The notes below the pieces were generated by a model. That model was not told where the DNA came from, did no database searches, and saw only the letters and a program-made list of their open reading frames with translations. Below, one piece after another: positions 26,741 to 34,916 of a stretch of 64,000 nt of DNA. Source of the stretch: G963663525 sp963663525 (GTDB lineage: Bacteria; Myxococcota_A; SURF-8; G963663525). Every line of letters begins with the position of its first letter. The stretch's first letter is position 1. Location: assembly GCA_963663525.2 (NCBI GenBank), contig CAXXHC010000001.1, positions 1,612,001 to 1,676,000 on the forward strand, in the 5' to 3' direction. The translations under genes and the position numbers were made by a program.

Positions 26741-29200
26741 GTGAACCGATCAACCTTTTTCTCAATTATTCTCGTATGTTGTCTCGTTTTCACCGCCGTG
26801 GGATGCTTCCAGCTTCCCGAAGTCCCCAGCGACAGTGGGAATACCGGTTCGGGCATCGGAGCGGACCTGCGCATTTCGGGAATTCGGCTCGGTTCCTCCT
26901 ACGTCGTTGTCAAAGGCGATTTCGAAGCCAGAGACGGCGAAACCCTGGCTTTCAAACGCATCATTCCGCTGGAATCCAACCAGGGATTCGCTTCCGCCGT
27001 CTGGAGCAACCTCACTCCCGGAACCATAGACCTGGTCATCGAAACCTACGTGGGTCTCAATCTCTGCCAGTCTCTCAACCAGCCCTTCAACGAAATCGGT
27101 GGGACCGGCCTGACGCAATTCAACATCATCCTGCCCGAAGCCACCAACGATTGCGGTCTCGTCGAAGGCGACGAAGACATGGATCTCGAAGAGATGGAAG
27201 AGGTTGAGACCGACGAAGCCGAGGTGGAGGCGGAACAGGAAGAAGAGATCCAGCGCACGAAGAAAACCGTCGAAGCGGCCTATTCGGCCACCGCGCCGCA
27301 GGTGGATGGAACGCTCGGATTCGGCGAATACGACGCGGCCCAGGCCGTCGAATGGTCCAACCCGACCATGGGCCAGACTTCGAAACTATGGGTGCTTTAC
27401 GACGACTCCCACGTCTATTTCGGCCTGCTGCTTTCTTCTTTCGGCTACTCCGACCTGCAGGAAAACAGCGTGACCCTCCTGATCGACTACCAGGGAATGG
27501 GCCTGAGCGCGTTCTCCTTCAAAATCATTCAGCCCGCAACGGGAAACAGCCCGGAAACCCATTGCATCATCGTTCCCGACGGACTGGAAGAATGTTTCCG
27601 CCTGGAGCAGGGCTGGCAAAGCTCCGAAGCCGTCGCGGCTACGGGAGAATGGAACGATTCCTGGCTGGCCGAGTTGTCGATTCCTTTCGCGCGGCTGGGC
27701 ATCGTCAAAGGCGTTTCCAAAAAGCTGGCGTTAAGCGTCGTACAGATCGATCGGGACAACCGCATGGCCTGGTCGGACGACACGGTGAACGAAAGCGTCC
27801 CGACGGGATGGGACTGGCTGGAAAGCGAAAACGCCTGGAATCCGGTGACAAATCCCGTCGATGGCGACGAGGATGAAATCGAGCTGGACGAGGAGGAAAT
27901 CGCCGAGCAGGAAGTGGACGAGGAACTCGATTCGCCGGACGAAGAACCCGAGGCGGACGAAATCGAAGCCGACTCCGATCCAGACCCGGAGTTGGAACCC
28001 GAAACGGACGCAGAGGAAGAAGCGGAAGCCGAAGAAGACGTGGTAATTTCCTGCGTCCGAAACAGCGTGGAATGCGACCCCCAGGGCCAGTACTTCATCG
28101 CACGAAAATGCAATGCCGCCGGAAATGGATACGACTGGGAAGATCTTTGCGACTATAACCACGCCTACATCGCCGGACACAATCCCCAATGCGGGACGGC
28201 CATTTGCGTTCCCGGAAGCGGTGCTTCGGCAGGATGCTATTACCAGTTCAACAACAGTTTTCCCCCGCCCTCGTGCACCGTCGGGGATTTCTGTTATGAT
28301 ACCGGTGTCTGTGTCCAGCGAGACGGCTGGGAAGTCTGCGAGGCGCCGGAGCGTTCCTGCGACGACGGCAACGAATGCACCGAGGACACTTGCAATTCGG
28401 GAGCCTCGGACTGGGCCTCGGCTTGCGAAAGCACCGCCTACAGACAGGGACAGGCATGTGAACCCGAAAACGAATGCGTCGTCGAGTCGTATTGCGACAA
28501 CGGGGCGTGCAGCGGAACCTTCCTTCCCAACTGCTGTCCTGGGCATCCGGACATGGTGCAGGTAAACGACCAGTTCTGTTTCGACATGTACGAGAACGTG
28601 CTCAGCGATTCGCCGGACTGCTCGACCGGAACGCTTTACGGTCAGACTTATCCCGGCGATACGCCCGATTTCCATGCCTTCTTCCCCCCCGACGGGGCGA
28701 ACGTCACCACGGAACTGTACGCCTGCTCGATTCAGGGCGTGAAGCCGAGCGCCTGGCTGACCCAGGCCCAGGCCGCCCGCGCCTGCACCAACCAGGGCAA
28801 GCGGCTTTGTTCGCTCAACGAATGGTCCAATGGCTGCGGCAACAGCCATATCTATCCATACGGGGACACCTACACGCCGCTACGCTGCGCGGACCGCAGC
28901 CACATGCTGATGGGTTCCGGTACGCGGGCCACCGGGCTTCCGGTGGAAGACAACGGAACCTACTATTACTGTTCATGGGATCCCACCGGGACGGACGACA
29001 TCCAGCCTTACGACGCCAGCGGCAACGTCAGCGAATGGATCGAAACCGACACCCAGGAAGACAAACACTGCGGCGGATCGTATATTTACATCGACGGAGG
29101 CGGTCAGCAGAATTTGAGCTGCCAGTCCTGCAAGACGGCGGAAACGACCGGGTACTTCACCGATACGGTCGGTTTCCGCTGCTGCATAAGCGTGCAGTAA
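26741..29200 (+). CDS. Lipoprotein with CBM9-like, Cys-rich and SUMF1 domains
   Basis: An 819-residue surface lipoprotein. The GTG at 26741 was chosen because AAGGAGGG lies 7 bp before it and because it gives a clean signal peptide ending in AVGC; the in-frame codons upstream have neither. Acidic linkers (about 142-171 and 373-435) frame a carbohydrate-binding family 9-like domain (about 172-365; VDGTLGFGEYDAA, LWVLYDDSHVYFG). A Cys-rich part (437-600) and a SUMF1/FGE-like domain (about 605-818; CTNQGKRLCSLNEW, ASGNVSEW, VGFRCC) follow. SUMF1 domains outside true FGE often bind rather than catalyse. A sugar-binding or displayed recognition role is inferred. Confidence 0.8.
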   Translation: MNRSTFFSIILVCCLVFTAVGCFQLPEVPSDSGNTGSGIGADLRISGIRLGSSYVVVKGDFEARDGETLAFKRIIPLESNQGFASAVWSNLTPGTIDLVIETYVGLNLCQSLNQPFNEIGGTGLTQFNIILPEATNDCGLVEGDEDMDLEEMEEVETDEAEVEAEQEEEIQRTKKTVEAAYSATAPQVDGTLGFGEYDAAQAVEWSNPTMGQTSKLWVLYDDSHVYFGLLLSSFGYSDLQENSVTLLIDYQGMGLSAFSFKIIQPATGNSPETHCIIVPDGLEECFRLEQGWQSSEAVAATGEWNDSWLAELSIPFARLGIVKGVSKKLALSVVQIDRDNRMAWSDDTVNESVPTGWDWLESENAWNPVTNPVDGDEDEIELDEEEIAEQEVDEELDSPDEEPEADEIEADSDPDPELEPETDAEEEAEAEEDVVISCVRNSVECDPQGQYFIARKCNAAGNGYDWEDLCDYNHAYIAGHNPQCGTAICVPGSGASAGCYYQFNNSFPPPSCTVGDFCYDTGVCVQRDGWEVCEAPERSCDDGNECTEDTCNSGASDWASACESTAYRQGQACEPENECVVESYCDNGACSGTFLPNCCPGHPDMVQVNDQFCFDMYENVLSDSPDCSTGTLYGQTYPGDTPDFHAFFPPDGANVTTELYACSIQGVKPSAWLTQAQAARACTNQGKRLCSLNEWSNGCGNSHIYPYGDTYTPLRCADRSHMLMGSGTRATGLPVEDNGTYYYCSWDPTGTDDIQPYDASGNVSEWIETDTQEDKHCGGSYIYIDGGGQQNLSCQSCKTAETTGYFTDTVGFRCCISVQ

Positions 29201-29332
29201 AATCATCCGAAACACCAGTGTTTTCAAGATGTTTCAACGTTTCATCTTGTTCGGGAGATCCGAGCGGAAAGAACGGTTCGGACCTTACCCCATCGGCACG
29301 CCGAACCTAAAAGAAGGAGCACGAAAACCACG

Positions 29333-29782
29333 ATGCGAGCGGTGATTCAACGTGTCACGGAAGCGCGGGTAAGGATCGACGGCGAGACCGTCGGAGAGAT
29401 CAGCCGGGGCCTCCTCGTGCTGGTGTCCGCAGGCAAAGGCGACGACGAAAACGACGCCCAATGGCTGGCGCATAAAATCGTCCACCAGCGGATTTTTCCC
29501 GACGCGGACGACAAAATGAACCTCTCGGTCGAGGATATCGGCGGCTCACTGCTGCTCGTGAGCCAGTTCACCTTGCACGGCGATTGTCGCAAAGGACATC
29601 GGCCCTCCTTCGGCGCGGCGATGCACCCCGACGAAGCCGAGACATTTTTTGAGGATTTCGTAGAAAAAACAAGAGGTTACGGACTGCCTGTCGAAACGGG
29701 ACGTTTCGGTGCGAACATGCAGGTCGAACTGGTCAACGACGGTCCCGTCACCACCCTGCTGGATTCGAAAAAGGCGTTTTGA
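29333..29782 (+). CDS. dtd: D-aminoacyl-tRNA deacylase
   Basis: Dtd hydrolyses D-amino acids (and glycine) wrongly attached to tRNA. The 149-residue product is full length for the family. It shows SQFTLHGDCRKGHRPSF with the active-site Thr at 82, and NDGPVT near the C-terminus, the Gly-Pro motif that enforces chiral selection. AAGGAG lies 13 nt before the ATG. It stands alone after a lipoprotein gene and before a long repeat-rich spacer. Confidence 0.96.
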   Translation: MRAVIQRVTEARVRIDGETVGEISRGLLVLVSAGKGDDENDAQWLAHKIVHQRIFPDADDKMNLSVEDIGGSLLLVSQFTLHGDCRKGHRPSFGAAMHPDEAETFFEDFVEKTRGYGLPVETGRFGANMQVELVNDGPVTTLLDSKKAF

Positions 29783-30166
29783 AAAACCGATAAACTCACC
29801 GGTATCCTGTTTCAAAACGATTCTCCTCAAACGTGCAAATTGATGAAAAAACGTGCAGATTCGCAAACACGAGCTTTGTGAGAAAAAATAGCACGTTGCG
29901 AGACTTTTCGGTCGAAAAACGCCGTTTTTGTCCAGTTGCTGTACACTTTTTTCTCGGTACCCTCGACTCGTTACGAGAAAACCGATGGTGACTTTGCACA
30001 CTTTGGCGTGAATTTGCACGAGTTTTGCGGCATGAATCGAGCATGACGTGAGTTTGCACGAAAATGCACGACTTTGCAGTGTATTCAATAGATTTCATTG
30101 GGACCAACCCGTGCGGGCGATTGTACCCTGAAGCTTTGTAACCTATTGAAAATATGAGACTATGAT

Positions 30167-30259
30167 GGTTCAGGTCTCCCGACCTGAACCACCTTTTCTC
30201 GTCGGGTTTCCAACCCGACGGCATGAATCTGTGGAGCAAGTCGGGAGATTTGCTCCAAC
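30167..30259. repeat. Cloverleaf-forming repeat, copy 1
   Basis: GGTTCAGGTC/GACCTGAACC forms a hairpin, followed by GTCGGGTT/AACCCGAC. A closing arm (GAGCAAGTCGGGAGATTTGC) pairs loosely back to the start. The same layout recurs at 30743-30838 and 56915-57017. Confidence 0.75.
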
Positions 30260-30354
30260 GAAGCATTTCATCCACCGAGATCACAGGCGGCATGGTTTCG
30301 GGCTTTCCTCTCAACCTGTACGTTGGCGTATGGTTTGGCCGCCGAAAATCATGC

Positions 30355-30382
30355 TCAACCTGTACGCCGGCGTACAGGTTGA
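30355..30382. repeat. Perfect 28-bp palindrome
   Basis: The 14-bp half TCAACCTGTACGCC is followed directly by its reverse complement. Half-site relatives TCAACCTGTACG (30311) and CGTACAGGTTG (about 30445) flank it, so the site occurs as a small cluster. Confidence 0.8.
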
Positions 30383-30639
30383 AAAACGAGTTCCTGTGTA
30401 TCTACGAATAGTTATAAAAAATGGCCCTTACCTCCATACGTGCACGTACAGGTTGGGGCGACGCTTCATGTCTGTCGGTAAAAAAGGGGGGATTTTGTCC
30501 CGTTTCGTCGCGTTTCGTCCGAAGTTTACACGAATCGGAGCGAAATGACGCAAGTCTGCGTGAAATTGCACAAGTTTTGCGAGTTCCCAAGGATGGGTTT
30601 TTGGGGTGGGAAATAGCATTTAAAACTTAAGGCTTTTCG

Positions 30640-30726
30640 CCGCTCGCCCTGAGTGATTTCGTGAAGCGAAATCGTATCGAAGGATCCCTCGATACGGCGA
30701 CTCACGTCGCCTACTCGGGATGAGCG
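30640..30726. repeat. REP-like hairpin element
   Basis: CCGCTCGCCCTGAGTG at the left end pairs partly with ACTCGGGATGAGCG at the right. Inner arms GATTTCGTGAAGCGAAATC and CGTATCGAAGG...CCTCGATACG form two hairpins. A related motif (CGCTCACTCCGAG, GTATCGAGG, ATGAGCGG) fills the interior of the element at 35836-36006. Confidence 0.6.
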
Positions 30727-30742
30727 TAGATGATTTTGTCCG

Positions 30743-30838
30743 TTGGTTCAGGTCTCCCGACCTGAACCATGTGTTTCACGTCAGGTTTCCAACCCGACGG
30801 CATGAACCTGAGGAGCAGGCCGGAGACCTGAACCAACG
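30743..30838. repeat. Cloverleaf-forming repeat, copy 2
   Basis: It has the same arms as 30167-30259: GGTTCAGGTCTCCCGACC, then AGGTTTCCAACCC, then GCCGGAGACCTGAACC. The outer arms pair over 13 bp. It directly abuts the repeat at 30845. Confidence 0.75.
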
Positions 30839-30844
30839 GAAAGA

Positions 30845-31013
30845 GGATGAATGTAGGGGCGGGTGAAAGGAGCATAGCGACTGTAGCCCCCCGTTCTGAC
30901 AGAGTTTTTCGGTTTTTGGGGAGCTCCGTTCACTTTGTTCACTACACTCGCCCCTACATTTTTTCTCCTTGGAATAAGCTTTTACAATGTTTCGCACGAA
31001 TTAAATTTCTGCC
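30845..31013. mobile_element. 147-bp repeat with one family 1 end
   Basis: Positions 30845-30991 match 56443-56589 almost exactly; two substitutions were seen (ACATTT/ACGTTT, AATAAGC/AATAGGC). GTAGGGGCG near the left and CGCCCCTAC near the right form an internal inverted repeat. The right end (GCACGAATTAAATTTCTGCCC) is a family 1 terminus; the left terminus is missing. Confidence 0.75.
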
Positions 31014-31095
31014 CGACCAAGCAAAGCGCTTGACAAATCCCGCCGAAAACCCCAACTTAAACATCTCGTCAACCTTTCGTTGCAAAGGAGTAGGT

Positions 31096-31320
31096 ATGAA
31101 TCGCGAGGATCTGGAAAAAGTCATCGAAACGAAAATCCGCCCCGGACTGCGCATGGATGGTGGAAACATCGAACTCGTCAACGTCGAGGACGACAAAATA
31201 TACGTTCGGCTCGTCGGCGCCTGCCATGGCTGTCCCGCCGCCGCCATGACCCTGAAAATGGGCGTCGAGCGGATCTTGAAAGGGGAGTTTCCCGAACTCA
31301 AGGAAGTGATCCCCATGTAA
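31096..31320 (+). CDS. NifU C-terminal-domain (Nfu-type) iron-sulfur carrier
   Basis: Nfu proteins hold a [4Fe-4S] cluster between two subunits and deliver it to target enzymes. ATG 31096 has AAAGGAG (31084-31090) and gives a 74-residue protein, the size of a lone NifU C-terminal domain. It contains PGLRMDGGNIELV and the cluster-binding CHGC, each typical of the family. It probably serves the many Fe-S proteins of this organism, including those of the apr-qmo operon, though it is not linked to them. Confidence 0.93.
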   Translation: MNREDLEKVIETKIRPGLRMDGGNIELVNVEDDKIYVRLVGACHGCPAAAMTLKMGVERILKGEFPELKEVIPM

Positions 31321-31399
31321 TGTAAAACACAATGATATTCAACGCTTGGGCGGCTTTCGGGCCGCCCTTCGCGTCTATACCTCCCTTCCCGGATACCCC

Positions 31400-32476
31400 A
31401 TGCCTTCCTTTCGCCGCGACCTCCTGGCCTGGTACGACCGAAACCGGCGCGACCTGCCGTGGCGACGCAGCGACGACCCCTACGCCATCTGGATCAGTGA
31501 AATCATGCTTCAGCAAACCCGCGTGGACACGGTGAAGCCCTACTTCGCCCGTTTTCTCGCGCGTTTTCCCACCCTGGAATCTCTGGCCGGAGCCGACGAA
31601 GCCCGCGTGTTGAAAACCTGGGAGGGTCTGGGCTACTACCGTCGGGCGCGATTTTTGTACAAGGCGGCACGGGAAATGATTGAAAGCGGAGGGGAATTCC
31701 CCAGTTCTTTCAAAGGCTTGCGAAAACTTCCGGGCGTCGGGGACTACACGGCGGCGGCAGTGGCGAGCATCGCTTTTGGCGAAGCCGTCCCCGCACTCGA
31801 CGGCAACGCCCTGCGCGTGTTCTCCCGACTCTTCGCCATCGAAAGCGATGTGGGAAAAACCACGACGCGCCGGGAGATTATTGAAGCGGTGCGCTCGCGG
31901 ATCGCAGCGGATCGTCCCGGCGATTTCAACCAGGCCGTGATGGAACTGGGCGCACGGATCTGCCTGCCGAAATCACCGAACTGCGCCCGTTGTCCCGTGG
32001 CCACCCATTGCCTGGCGCTCAAACGGGGAAAAGTCGGGAAACTGCCCGTAAAAGCGAAGCGAAAGCCCGTGCCTCACGTACCCATCGCCGTGGGAATCGT
32101 CTGGAAAAACGGTAAGATACTGGTGGCACGTCGTCCTGCCGACGCCATGCTGGGCGGTTTGTGGGAGTTTCCGGGAGGCAAGGTGAGGGAAGGTGAGTCT
32201 CCCCCGGATGCCGCGAGGCGCGAAATTCTGGAGGAAACCGGCCTTGCCGTGGAGGTTGGCGAACATCTGATCCGCGTGCGTCACGCCTATTCCCACTTCA
32301 AGATCACGCTCGACGCCTTCGAATGTCGCTGGCGCTCCGGTCGGGCTAAAGCTCTGGCCTCGGATGACGTACGCTGGATGGAGCCGGAAAGGCTGGATGC
32401 CTTGGCCTTTCCGGCGGCGAACCGGAAGATTGTTGAGATAATTCTTTTGAAATATCAAGAGGATACGAAGAAATGA
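31400..32476 (+). CDS. mutY: A/G-specific adenine glycosylase MutY with C-terminal Nudix domain
   Basis: MutY removes adenine mispaired with 8-oxoguanine. ATG 31400 gives 358 residues, the usual N-terminus; a TTG at 31346 is an alternative, and neither has a clear ribosome-binding site. Visible are the catalytic Glu34 (WISEIMLQQT), the helix-hairpin-helix LPGVGDYTAAAV, the catalytic Asp134 (PALDGNALRV) and the [4Fe-4S] set Cys188-x6-Cys-x2-Cys-x5-Cys204. The C-terminal domain (about 228-358) carries a complete Nudix box at 260-282 (GX5EX7REUXEEXGU), unlike Escherichia coli MutY, whose related domain has lost it. It follows the Nfu gene by 79 bp. Confidence 0.95.
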   Translation: MPSFRRDLLAWYDRNRRDLPWRRSDDPYAIWISEIMLQQTRVDTVKPYFARFLARFPTLESLAGADEARVLKTWEGLGYYRRARFLYKAAREMIESGGEFPSSFKGLRKLPGVGDYTAAAVASIAFGEAVPALDGNALRVFSRLFAIESDVGKTTTRREIIEAVRSRIAADRPGDFNQAVMELGARICLPKSPNCARCPVATHCLALKRGKVGKLPVKAKRKPVPHVPIAVGIVWKNGKILVARRPADAMLGGLWEFPGGKVREGESPPDAARREILEETGLAVEVGEHLIRVRHAYSHFKITLDAFECRWRSGRAKALASDDVRWMEPERLDALAFPAANRKIVEIILLKYQEDTKK

Positions 32477-32484
32477 GGAAGGTC

Positions 32485-32507
32485 GTCGGGTAAAACAATT
32501 ACCCGAC
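32485..32507 (+). terminator. Weak hairpin after mutY
   Basis: GTCGGGTAA/TTACCCGAC with a 5-nt loop, followed by CTACGATTTT. The run of T is short and delayed. Similar ACCCGACCT(A/T)C blocks occur at 25190 and 59308, so it may be a repeat rather than a terminator. Confidence 0.4.
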
Positions 32508-32657
32508 CTACGATTTTGCGGACGACGAATCGTCGATAAAATTCTTGAGAAATATCAAAGCATTGCAAAGAAATCTCGTCGTGACTGAAAAGGTCTGGCG
32601 TCCCACCGCGAGAGCCCGTATCATTCCACGCGACACGACGATAGGAGGAGGGAATCC

Positions 32658-33638
32658 ATGTCCGAAACACGTTTGCGCTGGGGCATTTTAGGAACGGCGC
32701 GCATTGCGCGGCGATTGATCGAAGGCGTTCGCAAAGGACACGAAGGCGTCATCGCCGCCGTTGCGAGCAGGGACGCCGAACGGGCGCGGGAGTGGGCGAA
32801 AGGGTATGATATTCCAAAGGTTTTCGGCTCCTACGAAGCCTTGCTGCACTCCGGCGAAGTGGACCTGATCTACAATCCTTTGCCCAACAGCCTCCACGCC
32901 GAGTGGACGCTTGCCGCGCTCGACGCCGGATTGCCGGTGCTGTGTGAAAAGCCGTTCACCGCCACGCTCGCCGAAGCCGAAGCGGTGGCCGCCGCCTCGC
33001 GCAAGTCGGGCATCCCGGTCATGGAAGCGTTCATGTATCGCTATCACCCGGTGTATCGCAAAATGGAAGAGATTCTCGCCTCGGGATGGCTTGGAGACAT
33101 TCGCTCCCTCTACGCGAAATTCACCTACAATCTTGGGAATCGCTACATCGTCCAGGCCGATCCCGCCCTGGCGGGGGGTGTGCTGATGGATCTCGGCTGC
33201 TACTGCCTCGACTTCGGTCGCCTGGTGATGGGCACTCTGCCGGTGGAGGTTTTCGGCAGCGAACGCCGGGACGACATCGACCGCAGTTTCTGGGCGACGA
33301 TGCGATACGAGAACGGCGTGAGGATGCAGTTCGAAGCCGGGTTCGAAAGCCAACACGAGCAGCGGGTGGCGATCGGCGGGAGCCTGGGAAACCTCATCAT
33401 CGAGCGTCCCTGGCATCCGGGAAACTCCAGGGATTCCGTCCTGTTGCAGCTTGATGGAGAGGAGCGGCGCATCGAGGTCGAAGGCGACGACGGCTACCGC
33501 ATGGAGGCAGACGACCTCGCCCACGCATGGCGCACGGGAAAATCTCCCCGCTGGAACGCCGACGACGCCGTGGAGACCATGCGCGTCATCGAAGCCCTGT
33601 ATCGTTCGGCGAAGCTGAACCGGCCCGTGGAAGTCTGA
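32658..33638 (+). CDS. Gfo/Idh/MocA-family oxidoreductase
   Basis: A 326-residue NAD(P)-dependent oxidoreductase of the Gfo/Idh/MocA family, which acts on sugars, inositols and related alcohols. The N-terminal Rossmann segment GILGTARIARR (9-19) and the family's CEKPF motif, whose Lys is catalytic, are present. The C-terminal alpha/beta domain contains GGVLMDLGCYCLDFGR. AGGAGGAGG precedes the ATG. It is alone and convergent with hisC, so the substrate cannot be inferred from neighbours; trans-1,2-dihydrobenzene-diol or xylose dehydrogenase-like enzymes are the nearest type. Confidence 0.88.
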   Translation: MSETRLRWGILGTARIARRLIEGVRKGHEGVIAAVASRDAERAREWAKGYDIPKVFGSYEALLHSGEVDLIYNPLPNSLHAEWTLAALDAGLPVLCEKPFTATLAEAEAVAAASRKSGIPVMEAFMYRYHPVYRKMEEILASGWLGDIRSLYAKFTYNLGNRYIVQADPALAGGVLMDLGCYCLDFGRLVMGTLPVEVFGSERRDDIDRSFWATMRYENGVRMQFEAGFESQHEQRVAIGGSLGNLIIERPWHPGNSRDSVLLQLDGEERRIEVEGDDGYRMEADDLAHAWRTGKSPRWNADDAVETMRVIEALYRSAKLNRPVEV

Positions 33639-33721
33639 TACGGGACTCATCATATCCGTGGTCAAGTTGGACTTCCATAAAACTTGGAATGGGTCAGTTC
33701 TGATACGGGCCGATCAAAGAT

Positions 33722-34825
33722 TCAGGCATTCAATAACACCTTGAATTCATTCAGGAAACGCTCGTTGTCCTCGCGCAGTCCGATGTTGACACGTATGGCT
33801 CCCGGATAGCCGTAGCCTCCCATCGGACGGGTGATGACACCCTTTTTCTGGAGTTCGATGAACAGCGTTTGCGCATCCAGTTCGGTATCGACCAGCAGGA
33901 AATTGCCCTGGCTGGGCGGCACGGTGATGGGCAGACCTTCCAGCCCTTTGCGCATGAATTCCAGTTCCTTGATGGCAAATTGCTTGGATCGCTCGATGAA
34001 TTCCACATCGTCGATCCCCGCGATGGCGGCGGACTGGGCCAGCAGGTTCATGTTGAAAGGAAAACGGCAGGTCATAAGGCCGTGGATGATGTCCGCCGGG
34101 CCGATACCATAGCCCGCGCGAATTCCCGCCAGTCCGTAAGCCTTCGAAAACGTTCGCATAATGACGATGCGACGGCCTTCGTCGAAGTAGCGATAGGGAT
34201 CGGGCATGTTCGGTTCGGTGAGGAATTCCTCGTAGGCGGAATCGTAGACCACCAGCACGTCTTCCGGAATCTTCGCCATGAAGGCGTCGAACTCGTCGGC
34301 ATCGAACCAGGTGCCGGTCGGATTGGTGGGATTGGCCAGGAATACGATCTTCGTGCGTTCGTCGACGAGCGCCGCCATGGCGTCGAGGTCGTAGCGGTAG
34401 CCGCCGTCGATCATCGGGGCCTGTCGGAGTTCGGCTCCGGCTTTGATCGTCGCCAGGTAGTAAATGGCAAAAGTGTGCTCGCTGGTGACCACGTTGTCGC
34501 CCGCTTCGAGGAAGGCGGTTCCGGAAAGCTCGATCACCTCCACCGAGCCGGAGGCGGGAAACACCTGTTCGATGCTGCAATGGTGGCGTTCGGCGACTTT
34601 CTGACGGAAATAGTAGCTGTTGTCGTCGGGATAGAGCCAAAGATCGTCCACGTGGTCCAGCACGGCCTGCCGGGCTTTGGGGGATACGCCCAGCGGATTT
34701 TCGTTGGACGCCAGCTTGGCGATGCGGCCTTCGAGGCCGTATTCGCGGCGGACTTCTTCGATGGGTTTTCCGGCCACGTAGTTCTTAAAGCTTCTCAACG
34801 GCGGACGCAACAGGGTCTTGGCCAT
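33722..34825 (-). CDS. hisC: Histidinol-phosphate aminotransferase
   Basis: HisC is a PLP-dependent class I/II aminotransferase that makes L-histidinol phosphate from imidazole acetol phosphate. The 367-residue product has LASNENPLGVSP (43-54), NPTNPTG, YDSAYEEF, the PLP-lysine segment RTFSKAYGLAG and the terminal IRVNIG. GGAGG precedes ATG 34825. No other his gene is near, so it could also serve aromatic amino acids, a known second role of HisC. An L-threonine-phosphate decarboxylase is less likely given the full HisC motifs. Confidence 0.88.
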   Translation of the reverse strand: MAKTLLRPPLRSFKNYVAGKPIEEVRREYGLEGRIAKLASNENPLGVSPKARQAVLDHVDDLWLYPDDNSYYFRQKVAERHHCSIEQVFPASGSVEVIELSGTAFLEAGDNVVTSEHTFAIYYLATIKAGAELRQAPMIDGGYRYDLDAMAALVDERTKIVFLANPTNPTGTWFDADEFDAFMAKIPEDVLVVYDSAYEEFLTEPNMPDPYRYFDEGRRIVIMRTFSKAYGLAGIRAGYGIGPADIIHGLMTCRFPFNMNLLAQSAAIAGIDDVEFIERSKQFAIKELEFMRKGLEGLPITVPPSQGNFLLVDTELDAQTLFIELQKKGVITRPMGGYGYPGAIRVNIGLREDNERFLNEFKVLLNA

Positions 34826-34916
34826 TCCATTCCTCCATATCCGTAAAACATCACGCAGCTACGCGAATTCGTGAACTCGAGTTAAGCAGATGATTCACGC
34901 CCGGTCAAGGCATCCT

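Larger units (their letters stand above)
29783..31095. other. Gene-free spacer of 1.3 kb with several repeats
   Basis: No gene was recognised. The left part (29783-30166) has several copies of TTTGCAC and GTGCANNNT motifs. The rest holds two copies of a cloverleaf-like repeat (30167-30259, 30743-30838), a 28-bp perfect palindrome (30355-30382), a REP-like hairpin (30640-30726) and a 147-bp repeat with a decayed element end (30845-31013). Confidence 0.7.

Noticed and set aside
33639..33721. Terminator between the Gfo/Idh/MocA gene and hisC
   Set aside because: No stable stem with a T-run was found; only a short direct repeat TCTGATACGGG.
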